Shown here one piece after another: positions 43,261-57,130 of a stretch of DNA of 64,000 nucleotides. Source of the stretch: Steinernema hermaphroditum (lineage: Eukaryota > Nematoda > Chromadorea > Rhabditida > Steinernematidae); assembly GCA_030435675.1 (NCBI GenBank), contig CM059623.1, positions 15,584,205 to 15,648,204 on the forward strand. Reading direction: 5' to 3'. A program made the position numbers and the translations under genes. The notes below the pieces were generated by a model. That model was not told where the DNA came from, made no database searches, and worked only from the letters and a program-made list of their open reading frames with translations. The first letter of the stretch is position 1. The number at the start of each line of letters is the position of its first letter.

Positions 43261-45800
43261 GGCGGAAAGATTGGGGAAAGGGACGATGATGGTTTATACG
43301 AAGGGAGACAATGCTAGTTCTGTTCGCACATTAGGTCACACCAAGCGATGTCAGCATGTGGTGGAGGGCGAGGCTCAACGTCAAAAGCCCGAAATCTGCC
43401 TTTGTCCTCCTTCGAAGCCATGCTCCAGAGATTGTCCTCTGTGTAGGTGTCCAGAAGCGTTACCGCAGCCACCCAGATATCGCCATGGAAGCGTCCATTC
43501 TCATGAGAGGTAACTGACGTGGTCGAAAGAGACCGGAAGGCTTCGGCACGGAAGAACGAATGATTATAAGTAGTCCCGAACGGACGTGTATTCCACTTAA
43601 CTTGTTGTGAGCCATTTCAATGAAACAGTTCGCGATCCAGTTTATTCTTTTATAATTTCTCAAAAAGTCACATCGCGGTTTACCGCATTCGCACCGTATA
43701 ACCATCGATCATGAGCGGCGACAAAAACGAACAAGGTCGCTAGGTGTGCTCGTGTCCGTCAGCGGACCACCAACGATTCCGTCCTGTGTTGGGTCTGTTG
43801 GTATAAGGATGGTTCTAAACGATAGGTACTTGAACAGACGGCGTAGTTCATGAATTTCATGATGAAAATACGTCTGAAATCATCTTGAAGATCAATGATC
43901 CAATCTGATTAGAATGCAACGATTTAAAGGCTCTTGCATGGATCTGCTTTTAAGTTTTACAATTACACTCATTTCTGAGTTTTTCTTCTTCTCTGTAGAC
44001 GAGGAAGTATCGCTGCACGACGTCTAGACGTTTGCTCTACTTTTTCTGCAAAAAACTTGCGTGATGCGAGCGAATTCTAGGCGACCGCATTGGATCAATC
44101 ATCAAATGTAAATCAGCGATGTATTTTTACTTTGCAAGAAGGCCCCTTGAATAGGCTTCCATAGTATCTCCAGAGGATTGGTGAGGAACTGCTTGTACAG
44201 GCCCTTCAACAATATATACATAATTACCCTTCAAACTGTTCTTCTTCCACTTCACGAGGGCTAAATAACCATGCAAAAGAAAAGGCAAGGGGAGCGAAGA
44301 GAACGGAGAACCACCGACTAACAAGGTCAGGATTCACAAATTTGTACTTCATCATTCCTCCTCCTTTAACGTTTTACGAATTCTTCAGGGTAGTTAGACT
44401 AGCTTTCGGACCGCTTACAGCGTAAGTATAGATTTTGCGTATGACATAAGAAGAACCGAGTGTGTCGCATAGTTATTTTCCAAATGGGAGCCTTATGTTG
44501 ACGGAACATTTTGTATCTAACACTGAATGGAAGAGAGCTCATTCGACACGATTGACTGAATTTCAGTTGAAAATGCAATATTCTCGTATAAATCTGCAAA
44601 ATATTCGTTACTAAAAAGACTGCAAAATTTCTTACGCAAAAACAACAAAGAATCATAGATTAAGATCTTGATAGAAACTAAACGGGCTTGGTCTTCCACC
44701 TTCATCCATGAGCCGCCCAATTGTTAGAACTGCTGCACTGTTGGGTTAGTAAGTTAGGCATAAGAATGTTTCGCTCAGAACGGGCAAGGGCCGTCTGATT
44801 GTTATCGTATTTAACAAATTGGAAACAATCGAGTTGACACAATGTGTTCATAGGCCTTTTTCAGATTTGTCACTCTCTGACAAGCCACGAACATGCTAAT
44901 GGGTACCTTCGATAGCTAAGGTATCATAACACTCGTTGTCCATGGTATCTGACATTTAATGAACTCTTGATTGATTGTGAGTACCAGAAAAGATGTTTTA
45001 ATATTTGTTTATGTTTTCGGGATATGCTCATCAAATGTTTGCGTGTCTTTTAGAATCAGTTACCGTTTAGAATACCTCAGAATTTAGCTGCATCTGGACT
45101 GCCGTGACATAGCAAATACCGTGGTTTATAATTTTTGATCTTTTCAAGTTGTTCTTATCACATTAGTGGAGTATCTTTATTATAGAGCCATCCAAGTTTA
45201 TGCTCAAAGAATACGCTTATACAAGATACAGGGATACTGCTAGGAGATCACCCTACAGACCTTGCCGAACGTAGATTCGTTCCGCAAGCGTCTTCTAGCC
45301 TGTATCAAGGCGAAGGGAAGTCATTATAATAATCTTGTACTTGGGTGTTGTAGCTTCATTTTGAGCATAAGTTTATTGAGTTTTAAGAATGCTACAGTAA
45401 ATTGTCCCTGGTCCATCCTGCACGATTAACACTGACAATCATATACTAGAGCATTCCACATGTGTGTGATCTTTTAATCTTTTTTGGTGCGACATGCAAC
45501 TAACCATCTCCGTCACCATTCTCCTTAAACGCACATCTTCACGTCTCCTTTTGTTTATCGCCGATCCGTTTTTGCGTCCGCCGACGGCGGCGTCGATGCA
45601 TTTCTCGAGAACTACGTTACCTACTCGTCGAACCGGTTACATCTTCCCCTTTTCGGCCTCGACCCGCGTCCGAAACACTTTGTTTCCAGCGAGCTGCCGA
45701 ATCCCAGCGGGAGGGTTACTGTACTCTCCACGCTGCGAAGCCGCCGTAGTTCGCGGGTAAAACGCAGTGGGTTTGGGCGAGTGGAACGAACCGGTTCTTG
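43261..45800. other. Intergenic, mostly featureless
   Basis: The first 180 bp match the flank of the MED11 pseudogene. A short ATG-plus-donor reading (43482-43504, MEASILMR then GTAACT) could be a first exon, but no partner exon is recognised. The remainder shows no coding or RNA gene. Confidence 0.45.
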
Positions 45801-45933
45801 AGCAGTATTTAAAAGTACACGCGTCTTGTGACTTTTTTTGACGGGGCGGACGGATCGGATGAGATGGATGAGCGGACGCGGGACTAACTAGTCGCCGTGC
45901 AGCGTGTCTTCGCACGAAAAATGGACCCGTTTA
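45801..45933 (+). promoter_or_regulatory. Candidate promoter and first exon
   Basis: A CpG-richer stretch has TATTTAAAAG near 45806 and then an ATG at 45920 reading MDPF, broken by a good GTATGC donor at 45933. This looks like a start exon of a long-intron gene, but no downstream exon could be linked. Confidence 0.25.
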
Positions 45934-47741
45934 GGTATGCATAGATTTACTCCTTTTGCGAGTCGAGTCGCTCGGTCATTTTTTGTGTTTCGCACTCGCC
46001 GTCCTGTTATGTAACACTTTACAATGTGGCGCCGACTGGCGAAACGGCCGTCGCCGAGGGGAAGGTGAGCGGGCTCTGAGAGTGTGCTTTAAAGAGTAAC
46101 GTCAAGGCTGTGCTTTCTGTTTAGCGTACTCATTGACTTTAAGAATAGAGGAGACGAGTATAATCAAGGCACTTGTTATATGACCTCATGTTGAATTCAT
46201 ATAAAATGGGTACAAAAATACAGTCAAGAATGCCCACTTTATGTGTCTACTTATGTCGATCAAAATGAAGATTAGGTCTCAACATAAGTTTTCAAAACAA
46301 TCCCCTTTTCTTGTTTATAGTCTATACATTATTTGTAAAAGTTACGGTTTCACACGAAGAAATACAAGATAAAATAGGGCCCGGGGCCGGTGTTGAACTC
46401 ATCGCGGCCGATTACAAAACCCAACGCGTTTGCAATGAGCCGCAGAGTCTCATTGGAAAAGCCAATTCACTGTCACTGTACCTTCAGGGACGTGAGGCCT
46501 GCCTTTGTTTATTGGGTTACTGCCCTAACTGTTTCATATGGCCACAAGGGTATATGGTATATTCTTCCGGTAGGAACATCAGCCGCATCGTCAAATTCAC
46601 TCAATAACGCTTCGAAAACATAGAACGCCATTCTACCCATGTTCATATAAGAATTCTGGCGCAGAATGCCCTTCTAGGTCACTTCTAGGTGCTGGGAGAG
46701 TAGTGAAGAATGTGAACCTTGGTTACTACCAGCCCGTTCCCAGTAAAGCTCCTGGTCGGCTTGTATCGGTCCCGTAGCTAACTGAACTTCATATACTCGG
46801 GCGTAGAATGCCCTATCTTCGAGAAGCTGAGACGGTAGCGAACCTTAGACCAGCCAACAGCTGATTCCTATTACGCAAAGCGATCCTTGAATGAGTGGTT
46901 GGAGTCGGCTCTAGATCTTATTGAACCAATCCGGACTGATGTGAGCCGGCTCGGATTGCGAAACTTCACCGAATCGGGCTTGTATTTCCTCTGCATCTCT
47001 TAAGATGGCAATCGTGGATTGACTCGTTTGCCACGTACAGCCAACGAAACCAGTTTACTCATTTGTGGTACTTTCGACGACCTTGAGTTGAGTGGAAAAC
47101 GGTCTGACAGTCAGTCTCTTACTTTTCTCTTTCGCCGTATTCGTTGAACACTACTGAAGTTACCTTCCCAATCGATGTTCTTCACGTTCTATTCCCAGCT
47201 TATTGCCCTTTTTAAGTGCATCAATTTGGTCGTTTTTTGGTCACTTTCACGCGATTGTCTAATGTGATAACGTTGTCGTTATGACGTCGTTTCAAAGAAC
47301 GGTTTTGTAGTGCACTCATAACTTTTTTTTGCACAACTGGGTCACTGTTCGCTGTAACTTCGCTACTCCCCCGCCAGACGGCGGAGCGTCACCGTTCCAC
47401 GACCCCTTTTTGCATCTTTTTGTGCTCGTTGCAAAGATTGTGACGTTCTATAAGTTCGTTTTTCTTTGCAAGACTAAATTTGATTTAATGTGGGGTTTTA
47501 ATCAGCATGACGTTGAATTAAGATGATGATGAATAACACGCATATGTCTTAAAAATAAGGCGCTTTTCGGGGGTATATCGTATAAGGAAACCTTCTCAAG
47601 TGTCCTCTTAAGGCCGAGCTGAAAATTGACATACAGGTAGGCGTAAATCCTAAAAGGGTGTCGGTTTAACTTGACCATGCAAACACCCTTCAAAAGTTAC
47701 GTTCCAACTACTACTGTCCAATTTGCCTCTGTGGAGGTAAT
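45934..47741. other. Intergenic with a tRNA-like relic and dispersed short repeats
   Basis: 46379-46456 on the minus strand has a weak tRNA-like arrangement (GTTGGGTTTTGTAATCGG, then GAGTTCAACACCGG). GAATGCCC units recur at 46668 and 46808. A GAGCCGGCTC-type repeat at 46942 resembles 51585-51660. No gene. Confidence 0.4.
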
Positions 47742-47815
47742 TGTCTGTGTGGCCGAGTCGGGTAGTGTATTGGTTGTCATTTTTCGGATCCGGGTTCGAC
47801 TCCTTCCTCAGGCAT
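47742..47815 (+). repeat. tRNA-like (SINE-type) sequence
   Basis: TGTGTGGCCGAGTCGGGTAG followed by CCGGGTTCGACTCC, at tRNA spacing. Six of seven acceptor-stem pairs can form, but the T stem is broken. Related to 10824-10897. Confidence 0.55.
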
Positions 47816-47868
47816 ACCTTTCCAGATTTCTCTATTTCACTTCCGGAGATGGTTAACTAAAGTATCTT

Positions 47869-47974
47869 TCACAAGGTCGCCGTCACCGGCACCATCTTGC
47901 ATGTGAAAAGGCGCCGGCGCCGGCGCCGGTGGCAACGTGAACACAAGCCGGCGCCGGTAAGGGCACCTTGTGAA
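47869..47974. repeat. Inverted repeat with a GGCGCC-rich core
   Basis: CTTTCACAAGG (47869) and CCTTGTGAAAG (47964) enclose about 84 bp containing self-complementary GGCGCCGGCGCC units. A hairpin or small element. Confidence 0.6.
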
Positions 47975-49449
47975 AGAGCCATAAAGCACAGAACAAAAAA
48001 TGGCACTGTTCGAGTCCAAAACGTTCATGGCAGGCTTTCCAATGTGGTTCATGCTGGTTTGGACGTGACTTTTGAGGGGTGTTTACGTGATTAGGTGTGC
48101 GTATAATCCGACGATCGCTACATTAATGAAGGACCACCTTTACACCTTTACAAGAGAGTAAAGATATCTTGATTTTGAGTTTTGATTTCAGTTTGATCAA
48201 ACCTGTTTGATCAAAAAATTTATTGTTGAGATCGCACGTACCTTTACGCTAATGAACGCTTATTGAAACAAGGCGCCATTTTTTATGTCCCAACCCAATA
48301 GCTGAATGCACGTACCTATGTCGGACGGTGCATACGTTCTAAGGGCAGAGGAGTCACTTGGATTAGAGAGAGGGTGCGACAGGGACTCAAAAAAGGTGAT
48401 CCAAAGAGGGTCAACCTGGTCTATTGGTCGATCCATTGTATTCATGGCCTAAACCACGAAATACAACCAGCATTTCTTCCCAGGTTTATCGTCTTATCGC
48501 TCTGAAATTAGCTGACCAACAAGCCTAAAACCACAGATGTATCTCTTGATTTGACAGTTATAACATCAACCCGTTGCCTTAGGGTCCCTTTTTGCGAGCC
48601 AATTGCCATTATCCACAAATCACTGCGCTTCTCTTCTTTGTGACCATTGAGTGGAACGCCTAGAGATTGTCTCCTTTTTTGCTCATCGCTATGTTTTTCA
48701 TTTTTACATCGTTACATAGAATGTGTAATCTAGTTGATTAGGTGCCGCTCACTCAATTACTGTGCTGCAAAGTCACTTTTTTATCCATTCTTTAAAACTC
48801 GTTATCAAAATTTCTGTGCAGATTTTTTCAAATCGAATTTCCAGTTTTGTGCGTATGCAAACCAAATACTTCTCTGCAACGATGCACTCTACTAAATCAA
48901 TCGACGCTGACCTTTTTCTTCAACTTTAAGACACCAAAAACCGCACTGTTTTTTTTTATTTTTTTTTGCAGAAAACCGATCCCAGCTAGTTTCTTATGCA
49001 CGCATTTCCGACACAACGAACGGGTACAGGAGTTCAGCGGGACGCTTGACGAAGGCCGATCCAGCGACAAAAAGTAGTCCGCGGCGATGACCGTCGCCTT
49101 GCACGCGACCATTCCAACCAAAACTAACAGTTTTACTCGTAACAGCACCGGTGATAAGCGGCGATGACGCCACGGCCGGAGATGACATTGTTGTCTATCT
49201 TGAGGGGCGAACAGAACGGAATAAGCAGATCATCGGAAAGTGCGTTTATCGCTGATCTCGGTTTGCACTTTTAGTGCTACTTTTGTGGTAATGGTATGTT
49301 AAGTAAGTGATTGGCGTGGTGGGCCGTTGAGCCTGAGAAGACCGATAAAAGTTTGTAGTCTTGTTGATGTTTGTAGTGATGCTAACATGGAATTACTTCT
49401 TGCTAAAGCCTCCTTATTACCAGTTGTAACTGGACATCTATTCCCTGCC
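47975..49449. other. Intergenic, nothing recognised
   Basis: A strong TTTTTTTGCAG acceptor at about 48970 opens a 35-codon frame ending at 49077, but it resembles no known protein and is not called. Confidence 0.4.
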
Positions 49450-49530
49450 TTCATGGCTAAATGGCAGTGAGTTAGATTAAGAAAAGATCGATCATGGTTC
49501 GAATCCAGGTCCGTCCGTATATTTTTGTCT
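49450..49530 (+). repeat. tRNA-like sequence, second type
   Basis: An A-box-like TGGCTAAATGGCAGTG and a B box GGTTCGAATCCAGGTCC are separated as in a tRNA gene, but the cloverleaf is poor. GGGTCCGTCC-like ends recur near 63820. Confidence 0.45.
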
Positions 49531-52500
49531 TCCATCTTATAGTAAGTCCAACATTTCTTGATGTGGATCTGATCCACAGGGCTGACCACAAAAGATAAAA
49601 TTCCGGCGCGTCCGCTCTCTCAAAAGACCCAAAGCCATTATTCCGAGCGGTTTTTTTGCAGCGGACGCAATCGGTCGAATTGATAAAAGTCCGTCTGAAG
49701 GGCGACGGGTCAGACGTCTGCGTCTGGATGAATGAATGACATTACTGTCTACTTCGCACTTTAAAGAAAGTGTAGTTGGTGCTTCCGCACTTCACTAAAC
49801 GTGCACTTCTTTGTTTGTCCTTCCTTCTCGCTGGCCGTGGCAATATTGTAACGTGGACATTTCTGAGTCATTTCCTTTTATTTATCGTCCTTTTCTCCCG
49901 AAAATATCGTTTCTACGGCGAGCGTTACTATGAAAGAGAACCATCTGCGCTTTGTGATCAAGAATGATCCAAGTGACAAGAGGGAAAGGGAAAAGTACCG
50001 TATAGAAAGTCTACTAGGTAATGCAATCCGACTACGCCATAGGAGCTCATCCGCTGTTACATTTCTTTTACAAGTACCTGTTGACCTACTTAAATTTTGT
50101 GAATCGATTTGCGAAGGTTCCACTGCTGGAAGCATACGATATTTATCGGCTAGTAGTCAGGGTCTACTCCTTTTGCCAAATTTCATTCGAGTCGGAGTGA
50201 CACACATCGTAAGATTAATCGTGAACTTTGCCTCATAGGACCACTTTCTATAAAATCGACGACAGTGTCGAAATCGTTTAATTTTTTCTGCCACCCTCTC
50301 TTACTGGAAGAGTGGCCCACGTGCCACGCCTCACTCTGCAATCAGGAGAACACTTAACGTTCCGAAGTTCGTTCGTACATTGACGTTTTTTTCATTTGGG
50401 GTCGTCACTGATAGTCATTACCGTATGATATTTGTGTCTTTCGTAAGAATCCTCTGTGCTTTGTGTCTGATTCTAGGAGAACTACTTATCAGAAATGAGC
50501 TCATGATGATTTTCCTATCGTCCCGTTCTAAATAATAGTCTGTGTGTGTAGATATGTGTCATAAAAGTGCGCCATAACTAAAGCTACCCCACATCATATC
50601 TAAACAGGAAACTTAGGAGACGACATCACCTAGACATAACAAATTTTCATATGTCACCCTCTTCGAAAATAACATCCGTTTTAAGTAAAGAAAATGCGCT
50701 AATAATGGCATAAAAAACGAGGCACTTTCGAGGTGACGAACATGAAAAACGACCAGAAAAACGTTTATACTCACCGGTGTCGGTGAGGCAGTACTCCCCG
50801 TTCTGTGATCAGAAAACTACGGTATTTCGCCTTCCTCTCTCGCAAGGGGTTTTAAATAGAGAACTACTTTTAAAGATGAGAGTGTTCCATTTCATTACAT
50901 TCAAATGTACTAGTTCGTACCACCGTGGAAAACAAGAACTTCCGCAACGATAAGAGTTTCATGTTCCGAAGTGCATTTGTACTTTGATGTTTTTTCGAGA
51001 CCCACAAATACTCTGGGCGAACCATCGATGATAGTGCGCGCAGATAATGACCAGCTTCTTGCATATGTTTGTATTACATGTGCTGGAGCTTGAGCCGACC
51101 TTCGATGAACTAATAGACTCAAATCTACGTACATGTCTCACATCACTTCCTCTGTCGATCTAGTCTTATCCAGTCCAATTATCCTCACTTATTGTATCAT
51201 TTTAAAGGAGTTGGATAATAAATAGGAGAAATGCTTATCATCCATTTTGGAGCCTTAAAATACTTAAAATAGAAGACTTAAAAGACAGAAATGATAAGTG
51301 AGTATTTATGGCTTGCAAGGTTGGAACAAGTGGTGATTTAGCTTACCATTACAAGGGTGTGTGACCTACAGGGTTGTGTGTGACTCAGGGAAATAGGCGC
51401 CGTGTGACATTTTAAGCTGAAGAAAAGACCCTTTTAAGCCAGTCTACGATAAGTATAAGTAATTTGTCTCTTTCTCAGTGGCCCTTTGTCTCTCGTCGTC
51501 TGCGCTTTCTTCACACCACTCCCCGCGAACGGGCGGAATTTTCCACGGTATGTGTTGCCGGGCCTCGCCTCACCTCGAAGCCAACTGAGCCGGCTCTGAT
51601 TGCGAAATACTGAGCAGAACCGAGTGGCTGGATCGGCCTTGGTTCACTGGTGTTTTCAAAGTTAAAGACGACTGTTTTACAACTTACTTTATGAGATGAA
51701 TGTTGCCATCTTCTTGACGAAGCACTTCTTGACACCTCGACGAAGCTGAAGAAGAGATTGACAGGCCACTGTTCCATGTTCATAGGTGAGCTAAACTGGG
51801 GAAAATCAGAAGTCTGAGTCAAAACTCACTTCTGAGATTTTGCCTACTAAAGCAAAGGGAGATCGTACATAAAATGGAGAGTGAAGAGAGCTAATCCAGA
51901 GCCGAGTCACCTGAACCAAGCCGATCCGACTTCACTGCTGGAATGCGACACTTCTACTGTACAGTCGATACATAGATAAACGAAAGATAATACACATTCG
52001 ACGGGGAGAAGTGTTGGTGGTCAAAGCAAGGCACCAACCCGTTTAGACGTAGCAGTTATCGCAGACGTAGCGTCCCCCATATAGCTATGTAAAAGTAGAT
52101 CCTCTCTCGCATGAGCTCCCCTGTCAGACAATATCTCTCTGTCGCGATCGAACTATCGATCGGAATGTATTTTTTCAATTCACACTGTTACAACATGCCG
52201 TTCAAAAGTTTTTGTTTTGTTTTATAACGCGAAGTTTACAGCGAGCGTACTGCGTCCATCAGATAACCCAGTTCCATCTCCTCTCCATCCGTTCCGTGTT
52301 TGAGGCGACAATTTGATCTCACTAATCACCGAAGCCGCCTTCGTCTTCAGGTGCAAACTTATTAGGCACCAAGGGGAAAGTAGGTTGCGATGTTGCGGTT
52401 CGCGCACTGCCGACGACGGCGACGGAATTTAGGTTAGATAGCCGGCGATGATGAGCCGACGGGACTGCATGGTCTGTTATGCAAATTTTGAGTTGTCAAG

Positions 52501-54244
52501 TGAGTCACGGAGGTGATGCGAGGGGACGCGTTTCCGTGTTTGCTCGAACTCGCGCGGATGTGCGTGAATGGGCGCGTCTGATTGCCTAATGGACTCTGTG
52601 TCTTCCGGTGTCGAATGTGATATTTAATATTGTAATCCGGGGTATTCGCCGAATTGACATCACTTCTTTCATTTCCGGCGTGTCGTCTTGTGTGTAGTCT
52701 TATGGATATGTATCAAAAACGTCGGAAATATTTACGTCGAGCTATCCATTTCCGCGTTTTGGGCGTACTCTTGTGCGACTTGGGAATAGCCGTAAACCGC
52801 CTTATCATAACCCACCGTCCAAGATATCCATATCTTAGTGCTATCAAAGATATCCTTTGGCCGTGTATTTTACTAAGTTCTTATATAAGTGCCTATAAAC
52901 ACCTTGTGCTCAGGTCAGAGATGCTTGCTCAAACTGGTGAACCTTCGGGTGGCTCCTGCTAGGCTCTGGCTCAGTTGGCATCTCTTGTTCAGACACTTCC
53001 GGTCGAGTTTAACCACTACCGTGGCCACTAATTACTACCATGGCCTAATTATCTCGATAGATTGTAGGTTTTATAAGCCGACTGTGTTTGCCACACCTGA
53101 CCATGCTAAGCAGATCAGTAAATATAGAGCATTCGTGCTCGATCAGGAATATCATAGCGGACCTGTGGAGGATTTCCGTGCTTTCGCGATTCTTCTGCCC
53201 CTTTTATGTGTGTTCGCCTTCTCGCGCCAACCTCTATCCACTCAGCCTTACCTCATCCCGATTGACGCTTGATTCTTGAAAACGTATCTGTATTTGCTAG
53301 TTATATTTGCCTTTCCAAAATGGAGAAAAAGCAGATATAGGGAGGAAGTAGCTACCGTGGCTTATTCGACAGGAAGCTATTGTCAGATAGATCTTTTTGC
53401 TCTGTCAAAGCCCGTTAGCTACTTCCTCGGCATATCTGTACAGTTCTGTGAGACCCACTAACCTGGATCTAAAAAATGGTAGCCAAAACGCTCCCCAATT
53501 CGAGCACAGAGAATATTTTAACAAAGTTGGCAAAGTTTTTGTGTTCTATGTTGTTGTCAAAGTTGACTGCATAATCGTTTGAATGAATCTTTCGAAGGTT
53601 CCATAGTTCCCTTCCTAGTAACAGTTTCCGATTACGGTAGGACTGATGCAATTTACTTCCCTTTTCCTTTGAATAATCTTAGAACGATATAAAGTGCAGG
53701 TTTTTTGATTCTTGTCGAGCAAGATCGCCACGTATTCAAAGTCAAATCAGTAATCAGAAACTACTTCCTGTGTACTGTACCTCTAGCAAGTGAGATTTCA
53801 ATTATGTTTTTCAATATCATAAAAGAAGCAACATTGAAAAACAGTCCGGTAACCTTGGAAAGCGGGCTTCTTAACCTTGAGAGCGACGCTCAGTTCCAGC
53901 TTTGCTACAAACCCATTGAATGTCACGTCTTGTCCAGAGATGAACAGATCGGATAGCCCTTCAGCCGATCCACTAGCCGTTCAACGTCGTGGACGCTGAT
54001 GCCCATCTCTGGTCTTATCTAAGAACGTTATTGTCCATCCATTACAGAGCTTCTCTATCCTAGGATTATGTCATGTAGCGTAAGCGAGCTAAGGCTAATT
54101 AGCTCTAAGCGTGACTATTCAAGGATTGGCATCTTTTATATATTCTACACTTATTAGAAATTTAGTCATTTAATATGAAATCTAATTCATTACAGGAATC
54201 ATAGACGAAGACTCATATCTAGTTTGATCGACGTTTATCTCCAA
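49531..54244. other. Intergenic, no supported gene
   Basis: One dispersed repeat (51483-51533, CCTTTGTCTCTCGTCGTCTG) is shared with 56959 and 62563. A hydrophobic 102-codon frame at 52654-52962 has no recognisable family or splice context. CpG-richer sequence at 52400-52600 is unexplained. Confidence 0.4.
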
Positions 54245-54317
54245 GGTCCTGTGGTGTAGTGGTTATCACGTCTGCTTCACACGCAGAAGGTCGCCGGTTC
54301 GAACCCGGCCAGGACCT
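54245..54317 (+). tRNA. tRNA-Val (anticodon CAC)
   Basis: A complete cloverleaf with no intron. The acceptor stem GGTCCTG/CAGGACC pairs fully. The anticodon stem TCTGC/GCAGA encloses TTCACAC with anticodon CAC at 54278-54280. The A box is TGGTGTAGTGGTTATCACG and the B box GGTTCGAACCC. A T-run terminator (GTTTTT) follows about 14 nt later. It is the only convincing RNA gene in the window. Confidence 0.95.
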
Positions 54318-56872
54318 GCGTTTCGCATAGTTTTTAATTATTTTTACAATTTACGATTTATATTTCCAAATCTCCAAATCGGTCTTACACCATGCAGGAC
54401 GACCGGACCAATTGCACCGACACAAACGAAAGACTGGGAGCGTAGGGCCGTTTAAATGGGAATATAAACCGCATGGAATGACTAATCATTCCAACCTACT
54501 TTTACCAATAGTGGGCTGTCATCTTCTGCACAATACTAAGTCCAAAGTACCCGAACTTTCCAATCTTTATCATCAATCGTGGACACGCAAGGTTCTAGCC
54601 AGTCACACGCACAAGTCGCCTTCCTATTTTTATCAAATGTTATTAGTCGACGGCGGCGTTCGCAACATTGTGCCGCCGTGCAGGCTTCAAGGTCTCCGTC
54701 GGCATTTTCTGCAAAAATGGGCGACCTTTACAAAGTACTTTTTGAGCATGACGTAGAGCAGTCCGCTAACGTTCATTCAGCGCCTAATTCTTAATTGGGT
54801 CAAACTTAAGCGACGAAACAGTTCGGAGAAGTTGCACGTAGGGGACGCGCGTTTTTGAACCGGTATCTTTCGGGAAGTTGTGCGAGATGCGCTTTTTTGT
54901 GCGGTCGAGAGAGTACGGTAGGTGTGGAATAGGTGATTGATTGCGGCGACGCGATATCGCTTTCTTATTCGTAGCCTAGGGGAATTTTGCTTAATTCTGG
55001 AGTTCATCGTGTGGATGATTATGTGTGCTCATAGTCTACTGAGACGAGACACAACTTATCTTGTAAAATGGATTTGGAAACTGTCGATTAGTATAAGATT
55101 TTACTATAAGACTGCTTGGTCTTTTATATGTTTAGAACACTTGAGTTAATATCTCGGCGGAACTCCTAGCGTAATGTATACAAGAATATGCCTCCTATTG
55201 GACCCTAGGATTTCAGTTGAAACATTAACTTATAGAGCTCAGGTTAGAGATCACCATAGAACAGAAGATGCACCGTAGCCACGGGTTATTGGCAAATCTG
55301 AGCTAATGTCTTTGTTCCGTAAGTCAACACTATCATGATAATACACGATTGACTGCTACCTTGCCGTTTGCTACCACCAATCTGTCTAACTGCCAACATT
55401 TGTAGTTATAACATCCAGTCCTGGGCTAGGCTTTGAATTCTGGGCTCAAACTGGCTGAAACAGCTTACCTACAGGCTTACCTACAGAAAATCGTATCCTC
55501 AGCGGTATAGCATGTGAAAGAGCAACTCTTTCTGCCCATCTTCCTAAAATTTGTGACCGTCTCTCTTGGAAATAAGGTGTATTCTGGAGAGTTCTGCGCT
55601 TGGGCCGCACCTCACTTGATCTTATGACTTCGAGGTAGTTATCTTAAACTCCACTAGATGAGTTTAATATTACGCGGCTTGATTTGGGATTGTTCACTTC
55701 TATATGCTTTATTACAACAGATTGGGCCGGACCCTTGGTCTATGCATTCGCTGCTACTTTGACATTTACCAATCTCGCCCATTCATGATGACAACACTGT
55801 TTCAAACCCAATTTACTCTGTTCCCTTTCCGTCTGCGCATCACGCGCCCCCTACTCCCCATCGATCAATGACCTTCGCTGACTTCTGCAGCGGGAAACCG
55901 TTTTTCTTCGCTCCTTACTCGAAGTATCTAGTGCAGCACAAAACGGTTTTTGTGCGTCCAGCGGCCAGTTTCCCGACTTGCCCCGCCCGGCGCCCGTTTT
56001 TACCGTCTCCGCCGGTTACTCGATTCTGTCGTCGACCCTTCGGCGATTGCAACACCGCAAGAAGGGCTACTTTCGGCGCGTCTTCAGAGGAGAGCCGCGC
56101 GTGCGAACGGTCGCCGAGATAAACGGAGCTGTCGTCGTCGGCGCGCCGTGATTGTTTGTGTTTTGTTTGGCGCGGGGACGCCGAGTTATCGGCTGGGAAC
56201 ATCGTTGTCCGCGGCGTGTACTATTCGAATTTTTTCGCAGTAACAGAGGGCACTCGTTTTTTAGAAATGTTGCAATTCTGTGATATTGTCTGTGGTTTGT
56301 GACATCGTTCTTCAGAAAAAAGAAACTGAGACAATTTAAGCACATTAGAACGTGTGTTTAGTAAATTCTTTCTTTCGTGGGCAGAGGATCTGCGTAGACC
56401 TTAGATTTGTGCATCTAATACTATTATCTTAGTTATAATTTGTATCAATAAATCCTGTTTACAAAAAAAAACTTTAAGCTACTAGGGATGGACATGGTTC
56501 GAGACCAGAAGCAAGAAGATTCGGACTCACTTCCAGGGAATAGGGAAAATTCTCTGTTTTTTTTCTTGATACAATATTCCGGAATATCTTTGTCTTATTC
56601 TGATTAAGGGAAATGCAAATATAAAAAAAGAACCTGTGGAAGTCACTTGTGATTCCGAACCAACTCACAACGAGTATACGCCGGATATGCCAAACGCTTT
56701 GTGTTTTCTTGTTAGATTCATTTGAATTGAACCGATTTGAACCACAGTAGTGTTTGTTCTTTTTCTCAGTGTTTTGTAAAGATTGTTCTGTCTGGGTGTC
56801 TGTCTACAGATTGCCAGCAGATATGACTGGATCGGAGATGTCAAGTGAATCGGACAACGAGTACAACGGGAA
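54318..56872. other. Intergenic, no supported gene
   Basis: A CpG-rich patch at 55960-56220 is followed by AATAAA (56449) and a short A-run. They could be the end of an unrecognised transcript. No protein family is visible. Confidence 0.4.
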
Positions 56873-57018
56873 AAACTGCGACCTGTTTGGAAGGAGCGGT
56901 GCGAAGAGAGCGCAGACGACGAGAGAAAGTCGGATGGTCACTGCCCCGTCCTTCTATATCCTTTGTCTCTCGTTGTCTGCGTTCTCTTCGCACCGCTCCT
57001 TAACGGTTGCAGTTGTCC
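56873..57018. repeat. Inverted repeat, arms of about 57 bp
   Basis: 56873-56929 and 56959-57018 are imperfect inverted copies built on GGAGCGGTGCGAAGAGAGCG. Single arms occur at 51483-51533 and 62563-62620. The open frame that crosses the left arm is therefore not taken as a gene. Confidence 0.65.
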
Positions 57019-57074
57019 CGGCCAACGTTCAGTTTGAAATAAATAGACCTCGGTGTAAACCAATGTAACTGAAA

Positions 57075-57130
57075 ATAAAATCTATGTCATCCGGGCGGAT
57101 TCGAACCCGCTTCGACCCGTTTCTTCCAGG
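57075..57130 (-). repeat. tRNA-like 3' half
   Basis: On the minus strand, GCGGGTTCGAATCCGCCCGG forms a perfect T arm, but no matching 5' half or A box is seen. A truncated tRNA-derived relic. Confidence 0.45.

Noticed and set aside
43482..43504. Possible first exon MEASILMR before a GT donor
   Set aside because: No downstream exon or promoter signal supports it.
47869..47974. GC-rich hairpin as a transcription terminator
   Set aside because: Rho-independent terminators are bacterial; in this eukaryotic context it is simply a repeat.
48971..49077. 35-codon exon-like frame after a strong acceptor
   Set aside because: No upstream exon, no homology, and a T-run next to AG is common by chance.
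52654..52962. Hydrophobic 102-codon frame resembling a membrane protein
   Set aside because: No recognisable family, no signal sequence context, and neighbouring frames are equally long.
56754..57068. 104-codon frame after a splice-like acceptor
   Set aside because: The central part is an inverted-repeat element shared with two other sites.
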